The notes under the pieces are model-generated. The model had not been told where the DNA came from and ran no database searches. It saw only the letters and a list, made by a program, of their open reading frames with translations. A stretch of DNA of 64,000 bases from Alteromonas sp. KUL49 (GTDB taxonomy: Bacteria; Pseudomonadota; Gammaproteobacteria; Enterobacterales; Alteromonadaceae), in the NCBI RefSeq assembly GCF_006538345.1, contig NZ_BJKL01000002.1:1-64000 (forward strand). The letters run 5' to 3'. Positions within the stretch are counted from its first letter, which is position 1. Each line of letters opens with the position of its first letter. The translations under genes and the position numbers were made by a program. This document shows positions 57,248 through 64,000 of this stretch, one piece after another.

Positions 57248-57933
57248 TTAGCTTTGTGAAGGCTGAGCCGCAACCGCTTGACGGTGTAATATGGCAGAAA
57301 ACTCTTCCATAAAATTACCGTAGCCAGTTTCTAGTTTTTCTACTTGGTGACTGTATCGGTTGTAAGCAATTACCGCGGGGATCGCTGCAAAAAGCCAATA
57401 GCTGTCGCAATAAGTGCCTCGGCGATACCCGGTGCAACCATGGCAAGAGTGGCTTGCTGTACTTCACCGAGTGCGATAAAGGCATTCATGATACCCCATA
57501 CGGTGCCGAATAGACCGATGTATGGGCTGATGGAGCCTGCTGTGGCTAAAAATGACAAACGGCTTTCTAGGCCTTCAATTTCGCGAGACATAGCAACACG
57601 CATTGCACGATAAGTTCCATCAACAATGCCATTGGTACTCGTATTTGATTTTCGTAGACGAACGAACTCTTTAAAACCTGAACAGAAAATACTGCCCATA
57701 CCGTTAAGCGATTCATTTGCAGTTAACTCTTGATACAAACGATTGAGATCGGCACCCGACCAAAATTTATCTTCAAACTGGCGCATTTCCTCCCTAGCAG
57801 ACGACAAGGCTCGACTGCGTTGAAAGATGAAGGTCCATGAAGCGATTGAAACGCCAAGTAACGTTAGCATTACGAGTTGAACGATAAAGCTGGCTTCAAG
57901 AAAAAGGCCAATAAAAGTAAGATCAGATGACAC
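57248..57933 (-). CDS. tolQ: Tol-Pal system protein TolQ (frameshifted as read)
   Basis: Inner-membrane motor protein of the ExbB/MotA family, about 228 residues once repaired. As read it ends at 57370 after [16 protein letters not shown]. Adding one base to the five-A run at 57389-57393 yields [17 protein letters not shown] and continues to a stop at 57248, ending ...[10 protein letters not shown]. Three membrane helices are present: near residues 15-35, about 135-155 and 168-190. The rest of the operon is intact and TolQ is needed with TolR, so a read error is the best explanation. The start overlaps ybgC by 11 bases. Confidence 0.93.
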
Positions 57934-58321
57934 GCGAAAGTTCCCCTAACAAATTACGTGGTAGCCGTTTTGGCTTCATAGAAGCCAAGTCTACGCAAAC
58001 AACCTGAATCTCAGCTGAAACCAAGGTTGTTTCTTTTTCATTTTTAATTAATTGTTTAAATGTCATGCTAGCGCCCTTCAATTCTACTATTTGCGACTCA
58101 ATACACAACATTTCATTGAATCTCGCAGGCGCATAATTATGCATTTCAACGCGTTTGACGACAAAAGCAACAGATTGTTCCATTAATGTGTCTTGTTCAA
58201 AGCCAAGACTGCGCAACCACTCAGTTCTTCCGCGCTCCATAAACTTTAAATAGTTCGCGTAGTAAACAATTCCACCAGCGTCGGTATCTTCGTAATAAAC
58301 TCGCACGTAATGTTGATGCAT
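57923..58321 (-). CDS. ybgC: Acyl-CoA thioesterase YbgC
   Basis: A 132-residue hotdog-fold thioesterase at the head of the Tol-Pal operon. The catalytic region is [30 protein letters not shown] at about 9-38, with the conserved Asp. It acts on short acyl-CoA or acyl-ACP. The 208 bases upstream, to the small-RNA promoter, are AT-rich. Confidence 0.96.
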   Translation of the reverse strand: MHQHYVRVYYEDTDAGGIVYYANYLKFMERGRTEWLRSLGFEQDTLMEQSVAFVVKRVEMHNYAPARFNEMLCIESQIVELKGASMTFKQLIKNEKETTLVSAEIQVVCVDLASMKPKRLPRNLLGELSRVI

Positions 58322-58505
58322 AACTATTCCGCCATCACTAATAAATGTATCTAAAACAATTCCGTTATTATTTAAAGTAGGTTATCACAAATCTGTAAAC
58401 ATACACCAAACCCTTATAAATAATGGGGTAAAGAATAACCAGCAAGAATTTTAACATTTTATATACACATTACTTTTTCTAATGCAAAAATGTAATTTTA
58501 CTCAA

Positions 58506-58533
58506 TTGTACGTAAACAAAATCTCCCTATAAT
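58506..58533 (+). promoter_or_regulatory. Promoter of the candidate small RNA
   Basis: TTGTAC (58506-58511), 16 bases, TATAAT (58528-58533). It faces away from ybgC and toward no protein gene on this strand. Confidence 0.7.
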
Positions 58534-58539
58534 ACGCTC

Positions 58540-58674
58540 CATCAGTCATACAGAGCGCAAACGCAAATCGCGGGTGTGCGAGAGTTATACCTCCTGTTAG
58601 ACATGAGTTCCCTGGATTTATTTCCTTCAACACTTGTTGTTTTTAGCCCACTCGATTTGAGTGGGCTTTTTTTT
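58540..58674 (+). ncRNA. Candidate small RNA, about 135 nt
   Basis: Bounded by a consensus-like promoter and a strong terminator (9-bp stem AGCCCACTC / GAGTGGGCT then seven or more Ts). No protein gene follows on this strand; ruvB is convergent. The body has a pyrimidine-rich ACCTCCTG that could pair with ribosome-binding sites. A possible 25-codon ORF from 58602 runs into the terminator, which suggests chance. It matches none of the common RNA families I know (6S, SRP RNA, tmRNA, RNase P, Spot 42). Confidence 0.6.
58645..58674 (+). terminator. Terminator of the candidate small RNA
   Basis: A 9-bp GC-rich stem with loop GATTT, followed by a run of T. Confidence 0.9.
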
Positions 58675-58720
58675 ATCTAAATTTTATTCTTTTATTTGAA
58701 TGTGCGCAGCTTGCGATTTG

Positions 58721-58825
58721 GAGGGGGGAGTCGGAGCTGCAAGCAAAACGTCGCAGGCATGGATGCCTGCGCCGAGCCTACATGGATGTATTTATGGCGT
58801 TTTTGTGGCAGCTTCGACTCCCCTC
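58721..58825. repeat. Long hairpin element with conserved core, copy 3
   Basis: Outer arms 58721-58750 and 58798-58825 pair in two blocks, GCAGCT(C/T)CGACTCCCC (15 of 16) and CGTTTT. The core on the plus strand is GGCATGGATGCC..CCGAGCC..GGCGT, as in copies 1 and 2. It lies 13 bases downstream of the ruvB stop. Confidence 0.8.
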
Positions 58826-58838
58826 TATTAGCTCGCTA

Positions 58839-59846
58839 CTACTGTTTACTTGGTGTAAACCCAAAGTGTGTGTAGGCGCGATTAGAAGCGATGCGGCCTC
58901 TTGGCGTACGTTGTAAGAACCCTTGCTGGATTAAAAAGGGTTCGATGACGTCTTCGATGGTTTCTTTTTCTTCACCAATGGCAGCCGCAAGGTTATCCAG
59001 TCCCACAGGGCCCCCATCGAATTTTTCGATAATGGCAGTGAGTAGTTTTCTGTCCATGTAATCGAAACCTTCTTTGTCCACGTCAAGCATATCAAGAGCA
59101 GCTGCGGCAATATCAGCAGATACCTTGCCATCTGCCTTGATTTCGGCATAGTCGCGAACACGGCGTAGTAACCTGTTGGCAATACGAGGAGTACCGCGAG
59201 AACGTCGTGCCACCTCTTGAGCACCTTCCGTGCCCATATCAAGATTTAAGTAATGGGCGCTGCGTTCCACAATACTTGTAAGGTCTTTAACTGAATAAAA
59301 CTCAAGGCGCTGAACAATACCAAAGCGGTCGCGCAGTGGAGAGGTTAATGATCCTGCGCGTGTTGTTGCACCAACCAAAGTAAACGGTGGTAAATCTAGC
59401 TTAATAGAACGCGCAGCAGGCCCCTCACCTATCATTATATCAAGCTGATAGTCTTCCATGGCCGGGTATAAAATCTCTTCAACCACCGGACTTAATCGGT
59501 GAATTTCGTCGATGAAAAGCACGTCGTTTTTCTCGAGATTTGTAAGTAAAGCGGCCAAATCTCCCGCTTTTTCCAACACTGGCCCTGAGGTAGTTTTGAT
59601 ATTCACCCCCATTTCATTAGCAACGATGTTGGCTAGGGTGGTTTTACCTAACCCTGGCGGACCAAATATTAAGAGATGATCGAGAGCGTCATCACGATTG
59701 CGAGCAGCTTGAATGAATATTTCCATTTGCTCACGAACATGAGGTTGCCCCGTGTAATCCTCTAGCAGGCGAGGACGTATCGCTCTATCGATAACTTCAT
59801 CTTCAGTGCTAGCTGAAGGGGTAATGAGTCGGTCTGCTTCAATCAT
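58839..59846 (-). CDS. ruvB: Holliday junction DNA helicase RuvB
   Basis: A 335-residue AAA+ motor of branch migration. Walker A is GPPGLGKT (about 62-69), Walker B is [10 protein letters not shown], sensor region [18 protein letters not shown], and the C-terminal winged helix carries [15 protein letters not shown]. It starts 15 bases after ruvA. Confidence 0.98.
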   Translation of the reverse strand: MIEADRLITPSASTEDEVIDRAIRPRLLEDYTGQPHVREQMEIFIQAARNRDDALDHLLIFGPPGLGKTTLANIVANEMGVNIKTTSGPVLEKAGDLAALLTNLEKNDVLFIDEIHRLSPVVEEILYPAMEDYQLDIMIGEGPAARSIKLDLPPFTLVGATTRAGSLTSPLRDRFGIVQRLEFYSVKDLTSIVERSAHYLNLDMGTEGAQEVARRSRGTPRIANRLLRRVRDYAEIKADGKVSADIAAAALDMLDVDKEGFDYMDRKLLTAIIEKFDGGPVGLDNLAAAIGEEKETIEDVIEPFLIQQGFLQRTPRGRIASNRAYTHFGFTPSKQ

Positions 59847-59861
59847 TCAGTCATCACTCAA

Positions 59862-60482
59862 CTAAAGCGCGGCTTTTAAGGCTTCGCGAATTAAAGACTC
59901 GCTGTCCATATTCTCTTGGTACACACTTTCCACCAATTTACTCGCCTGAGCTGGCTTATAGCCCAGTGCAACCAGCGCACTTTGTGCTTCTTCTCTGGCA
60001 TCGTTAAGTGCAACGATAGTGTTGTTGTCACCATCGTCAGCCAGTGGCGGTGGCATATCTATCTGTTGATTTTGTCCAAATTTCTTCAGTCTGTCTTTAA
60101 GCTCTACCACTAACCTTTCAGCGGTTTTCTTACCAATACCCGGCAAACTGACTAAAGCCGACACATCTTCATTTTGTACGTTGTTTAAAAACTGCGATGC
60201 CGACATACCAGACAATATAGCCAAACCCAATTTTGGTCCAACCCCGTTGGCTTTAATCAGTTCGCGAAACAACTCTCTAGATACCTTATCCGTAAAACCA
60301 AAGAGTAACTGAGCATCTTCACGAACCACAAAATGGGTATGTACTACCACTTCCTCGCCAACAGCGGGAAGCTCGTAAAAATTAGTCATGGGGAGTTGGA
60401 CTTCGTACCCTACACCACTTACGTCTACCAAAATTTGCGGCGGTTGTTTTTCTATTAAGGTACCGCGAATACGTCCAATCAT
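59862..60482 (-). CDS. ruvA: Holliday junction protein RuvA
   Basis: A 206-residue junction-binding protein that loads RuvB. N-terminal [11 protein letters not shown] domain, helix-hairpin-helix motifs ([32 protein letters not shown]) and a C-terminal RuvB-binding domain ([16 protein letters not shown]). Confidence 0.98.
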   Translation of the reverse strand: MIGRIRGTLIEKQPPQILVDVSGVGYEVQLPMTNFYELPAVGEEVVVHTHFVVREDAQLLFGFTDKVSRELFRELIKANGVGPKLGLAILSGMSASQFLNNVQNEDVSALVSLPGIGKKTAERLVVELKDRLKKFGQNQQIDMPPPLADDGDNNTIVALNDAREEAQSALVALGYKPAQASKLVESVYQENMDSESLIREALKAAL

Positions 60483-60545
60483 ATCAATTCTCTACTGCGC
60501 TGGGCCAAATGCACCACTATTAATTTTTAGGACTAGGGATGGGTA

Positions 60546-61064
60546 TTAACGCAGACGACCACGCACGGTTTTGCGTGCTTGCCCGGCCATGTTAATCAAG
60601 CTTTGTTCAGTGTGTGCGTGGCACAAGGCTACCGCTAACGCGTCGGCAGCGTCTGATTGAGGCGTACCACTTAGATTCAACAAGTGCTTCACCATGTGTT
60701 GCACCTGTGTTTTATCCGCGCTTCCTTTACCTACTACAGCCTGCTTGATTTGACGAGCTGAGTACTCAGCCACAGGTAAATTACCTTGTGTTGCAGCCAC
60801 AATAGCAGCCCCTCTCGCCTGACCTAGCTTGAGCGCTGAGTCTGGGTTTTTCGCCATGAACACTTGTTCTATTGCAAATTGCTCGGGGTTAAACTGACGA
60901 ATAATGTCACTTATTCCCGTATAAATATTTGCTAAGCGCTCTGGTAATTCTGCCGTTCCTACACGAATACATCCGCTCGCCACGTACACCAGCTTACCTT
61001 GCTTACGAGCAATAACACCGTAACCTGTAACCCTAGAACCTGGATCTATACCCAGTATAACCAT
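60546..61064 (-). CDS. ruvC: Crossover junction endodeoxyribonuclease RuvC
   Basis: A 172-residue resolvase that cuts Holliday junctions. Acidic active-site residues are in [12 protein letters not shown] (Asp7), IEQVFMAKN (Glu) and [13 protein letters not shown] (two Asp). The start overlaps the nudB stop by one base. The usual yebC gene between them is absent here. Confidence 0.97.
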   Translation of the reverse strand: MVILGIDPGSRVTGYGVIARKQGKLVYVASGCIRVGTAELPERLANIYTGISDIIRQFNPEQFAIEQVFMAKNPDSALKLGQARGAAIVAATQGNLPVAEYSARQIKQAVVGKGSADKTQVQHMVKHLLNLSGTPQSDAADALAVALCHAHTEQSLINMAGQARKTVRGRLR

Positions 61065-61504
61065 TATGCCTGGCTCGGTACAAACATTGTTACCGCCTCT
61101 CTATTGGTTGAAGACCACAAACGCTCAATGGCTTCGGTTTTAGTGACCCAATGATAAGCAAGGTGTTCGGTGAGTTCGATAGGTAAGTCGCTGTCAATTT
61201 GCACAGCAAATACGTGTTCCGTATTGAAGCGTGTGCCCGGCGGGTAACGGTGACGCCAACGTTGGCGTATTTCATATTGGTTGGTAGTGTTGCAGTCGAT
61301 TATGGAAAAACCAAGCTGCTTGAGGTTAATGCCAGTTTCTTCGAGGACTTCGCGATAGGCGGTGTCAATGGGTTGCTCGCCCTCTTCCATTGCACCTGTA
61401 ACGGACTGCCAGAAGTTAGGATCGTCATCACGTTGAAGGAGCAATACGTTGTGGTGCTGATCATACAGCACCACAAGTACAGACTCTGGCTTTTTATATA
61501 CCAT
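61064..61504 (-). CDS. nudB: Dihydroneopterin triphosphate diphosphatase (NUDIX)
   Basis: A 146-residue NUDIX hydrolase in folate synthesis. The Nudix box is [23 protein letters not shown] (about residues 38-60). Identity rests on the position between aspS and ruvC, as in E. coli, and on the family segment [13 protein letters not shown]. It starts 3 bases after aspS. Confidence 0.93.
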   Translation of the reverse strand: MVYKKPESVLVVLYDQHHNVLLLQRDDDPNFWQSVTGAMEEGEQPIDTAYREVLEETGINLKQLGFSIIDCNTTNQYEIRQRWRHRYPPGTRFNTEHVFAVQIDSDLPIELTEHLAYHWVTKTEAIERLWSSTNREAVTMFVPSQA

Positions 61505-61507
61505 GAA

Positions 61508-63268
61508 TTAGTCGGCTTTTTTCACCGTAGCAATAGCCAGTTCTTCTAGCTGTTGTGGGTTTGCTTGACTTGGTGCAGACGTTAATGGACACGCCGCCGT
61601 CGTAGTTTTAGGGAACGCCATAACGTCGCGAATAGACGTAGCGCCCGTCATCAACATTACCAAACGGTCTAGACCAAACGCCAAACCGGCATGTGGTGGA
61701 GCACCAAAACGAAGAGCATCTAGCAAGAAGCCAAATTTGTTTTTCGCTTCTTCTTCGTCGATTCCCAAAATGCCAAACACCGCTGATTGCATATCTTCAT
61801 TGTGAATACGCACAGAACCACCGCCCAATTCAACGCCGTTCAATACCATGTCATAGGCGTCTGAAAGGGCACCTACTGGATTTTCTTTCAGCTCTTCTGC
61901 CGTTAAACCGCGAGGTGCAGTGAACGGGTGGTGTATAGCGTGTAGCTGCCCGTCAAATTCTTCAAACATTGGGAAATCAACGACCCAAAGCGGCTTCCAA
62001 TCACCTTCAAGTAATTCGAAATCTTCACCCAACTTAAGGCGTAGCGCCCCCATAGCTTCGGTCACTACCGTCGCTGAATCTGCACCAAATAATAAGATAT
62101 CTCCGGCTTGTGCACCGGTGCGCTCGATGATTGCATCGCTTACTTCTTGGCTTAAGAACTTGAGGATTGGCGACTGCAAGCCTTCTTGACTGTCCGTTAG
62201 CTCGTTAACTTTAATCCACGCCAGACCTTTAGCGCCGTAAATGCCAACAAACTTGGTGTATTCGTCGATTTGCTTACGCGACAAGCTAGCACCACCCGGG
62301 ACACGAATGGCAGTTACGCGACCTTTTGGATCATTAGCTGGACCAGAGAATACTTTAAAATCTACGTCTTTTAGCAAATCAGCCACATCGGTAAGTTCTA
62401 GTGGATTACGTAGGTCTGGCTTATCGCTGCCGAAACGCTTCATGGCTTCAGCGTATGTCATGCGTGGGAAATCACCTAAGTCGACATCAAGCATAGTTTT
62501 AAACAAGCTACGGATCATGCCTTCGGTAATCGACATTACACCGTCAGCATCAAGGAACGTTGTTTCAATATCGATTTGGGTAAATTCAGGTTGACGGTCA
62601 GCACGTAAATCTTCGTCGCGGAAGCACTTAACGATTTGGTAGTAACGGTCCATACCCGACATCATCAATAACTGTTTAAACAGCTGTGGTGATTGAGGTA
62701 ATGCAAAGAACTCACCTTTGTGTGTGCGGCTAGGCACTAAGTAGTCACGTGCGCCTTCCGGTGTTGCCTTGGTTAAAATTGGCGTTTCGATATCTAGGAA
62801 ACCTTCGTCCTCTAGATAACGACGCACCGCACCAGTGACTTTTGCACGGAACTGCAAGCGCTCACTCATCACTGGGCGACGTAAATCCAGGTAGCGATAG
62901 CGTAAACGTTGCTCTTCTGAGTTCTCTTGGTTCCAATCAAGTGGAAGTACATCTGACTTATTGATGATTTCAAGGCCTGTACCTAGAATCTCAATCTCAC
63001 CAGTTTTCATGTCTTTGTTAACTTGACCTTCAGGACGAGCACGTACTTTACCCGTCATTTTTACGCAGAATTCGTTACGAAGGGTATTTGCCACTGAAAG
63101 TACTTCAGGTAAATCTGGATCAAACACCACTTGAACAATACCTTCGCGATCGCGCAAATCGATAAAAATAACGCCACCTAAGTCACGACGTTTGTTTACC
63201 CAACCACAAAGTGTGATTTCTTGTCCGATGTAAGATGCATCGATATTCCCACAGTAATCTGTGCGCAT
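61508..63268 (-). CDS. aspS: Aspartate--tRNA ligase
   Basis: Class IIb synthetase, 586 residues from the ATG at 63268. That start gives [32 protein letters not shown], the normal bacterial N-terminus, and has AAGGA upstream; the ATG at 63316 adds a non-conserved tail. Motif 2 is [24 protein letters not shown], the GAD domain is present, and motif 3 is [13 protein letters not shown]. Head of aspS-nudB-ruvCAB. Confidence 0.98.
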   Translation of the reverse strand: MRTDYCGNIDASYIGQEITLCGWVNKRRDLGGVIFIDLRDREGIVQVVFDPDLPEVLSVANTLRNEFCVKMTGKVRARPEGQVNKDMKTGEIEILGTGLEIINKSDVLPLDWNQENSEEQRLRYRYLDLRRPVMSERLQFRAKVTGAVRRYLEDEGFLDIETPILTKATPEGARDYLVPSRTHKGEFFALPQSPQLFKQLLMMSGMDRYYQIVKCFRDEDLRADRQPEFTQIDIETTFLDADGVMSITEGMIRSLFKTMLDVDLGDFPRMTYAEAMKRFGSDKPDLRNPLELTDVADLLKDVDFKVFSGPANDPKGRVTAIRVPGGASLSRKQIDEYTKFVGIYGAKGLAWIKVNELTDSQEGLQSPILKFLSQEVSDAIIERTGAQAGDILLFGADSATVVTEAMGALRLKLGEDFELLEGDWKPLWVVDFPMFEEFDGQLHAIHHPFTAPRGLTAEELKENPVGALSDAYDMVLNGVELGGGSVRIHNEDMQSAVFGILGIDEEEAKNKFGFLLDALRFGAPPHAGLAFGLDRLVMLMTGATSIRDVMAFPKTTTAACPLTSAPSQANPQQLEELAIATVKKAD

Positions 63269-63434
63269 GGTCCTTGACCCCTGATAAATGTTGCTTTGCA
63301 TAGTGCTGTAAAACATGGTTTTTATAGCGTTATCCTTTACTTTACAATAGGTAAAAATAAGGTAACCGAGCTACTATGCTTTTTTGGTTTAATATAAAGG
63401 CCGCATAGTATAAACAAATGCACCCTAAAGCCCA

Positions 63435-64000
63435 ATGACAAATCAACAGTTTCCTCATTCAAATAACAATGAATCGACTCCTGAATTGCCTGCCGTATTT
63501 ATGGGCTTACCCATGTGGCAACACGCGTCTTGGCCAAACACTTGGTTAATAGACTGTAAGTCTTCGAAAAACCAGCTCGAGCATTACGCAAAGGAACTCA
63601 ACAGCATTGAAGGTAATACAAGCTTTTATGCCCTTCCCAGTGACGAAACACTAGAGAAGTGGCAGGCAATGGTACCGGCACACTTTGCGTTTACCTGTAA
63701 GATACATAAAGACATTTCTCATAATAAGTTACAGTTCAACGAAGAATTACTCGCAACTCAACTTAGGGGGCTTGAGAAAATTAAAGCTAATCTTGGGCAA
63801 GCCATATTGCAGCTACCCGCCCAATTTTCGCCTACGGATTTACCTGCACTCGACAGATTTTTGAGAATACTACCAAGCTGGCTAGACATAGCGGTAGAAG
63901 TGAGGCATCTCGCATTCTTTGAAAAAGGTGATGCTGAAATCGCGTTTAATCAGTTGTTAATAGAGCATAGTGCAAACAGGGTGGTAATGGATACTAGAGC
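63435..64000 (+). CDS. DUF72 family protein (partial, runs off the window)
   Basis: The open frame from the ATG at 63435 continues to the window end (188 codons). DUF72 features are GLPMWQHASWPNTWL, NSIEGNTSFYALPSDETLEKWQAMVP, FAFTCKIHKDISH, ILQLPAQFSPTDLPAL and IAVEVRHLAFF. These proteins (YecE-like) have a TIM-barrel fold; function is not established. It is divergent from aspS; a weak promoter (TTGGTT, 16 bases, TAGTAT at 63406-63411) precedes it. Confidence 0.88.
   Translation, partial: MTNQQFPHSNNNESTPELPAVFMGLPMWQHASWPNTWLIDCKSSKNQLEHYAKELNSIEGNTSFYALPSDETLEKWQAMVPAHFAFTCKIHKDISHNKLQFNEELLATQLRGLEKIKANLGQAILQLPAQFSPTDLPALDRFLRILPSWLDIAVEVRHLAFFEKGDAEIAFNQLLIEHSANRVVMDTR

Noticed and set aside
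58602..58679. 25-codon ORF inside the candidate small RNA
   Set aside because: It runs through the terminator stem and its T-run, has no clear ribosome site and is hydrophobic by virtue of the T-rich terminator.

Overview
The window looks like chromosomal DNA of a marine gammaproteobacterium of the Alteromonas/Glaciecola group (order Alteromonadales). This rests on protein style (Tol-Pal, PqiABC, class II DAHP synthase, bioBFCD opposite bioA, RND pumps) and on gltX lying between tRNA-Ala(GGC) and tRNA-Val(TAC), an arrangement also known in enterobacteria. Most of the sequence is ordinary housekeeping DNA.

Layout. 1-2.5 kb: minus-strand tRNA cluster (Ala, Glu, Glu), gltX, tRNA-Val. 2.7-12.3 kb: a small outer-membrane barrel; an overlapping xdhC-cysteine desulfurase-SufU-like operon; DUF1244; a response regulator with a TPR-like C-terminus; an acetyltransferase; moaA; an Atm1-type ABC exporter with two small genes. 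12.4-16.4 kb: class II DAHP synthase, low-molecular-weight phosphatase, a secreted unknown, peptidase E. 16.4-21.6 kb: bioBFCD and divergent bioA around a BirA-like operator. 21.7-31.7 kb: Na+/Ca2+ antiporter, asnS, a NIT-domain chemoreceptor, pqiABC, a diguanylate cyclase. 31.8-41.6 kb: two RND efflux operons, the second with a divergent TetR gene. 41.8-48 kb: CBS protein, hydrolase, quinone oxidoreductase/LysR pair, asd, VOC protein, MipA. 48.1-51.3 kb: an AT-rich accessory segment next to tRNA-Ser(GGA), holding an unusual TolC-like inner-membrane protein, a DUF4238 gene and an integrase remnant. 51.4-64 kb: nadA, two tRNA-Lys, ybgC-tolQRAB-pal-cpoB, a candidate small RNA, ruvCAB, nudB, aspS and the start of a DUF72 gene.

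The most unusual observation is the 304-residue protein at 48170-49084. It carries both signature motifs of the TolC periplasmic tip, in reversed order, on a coiled-coil segment between two predicted transmembrane helices. Second are three intergenic elements (about 12.3, 41.7 and 58.8 kb) that share a conserved core of about 45-50 bases enclosed in long, mutually different inverted repeats. The one at 41.7 kb is nested inside a palindrome of about 230 bp.

Six otherwise normal genes, including tolQ, are each interrupted by one frameshift in or beside an A/T homopolymer. This looks like sequencing or assembly error rather than gene decay; they are annotated here as single genes with the break stated.
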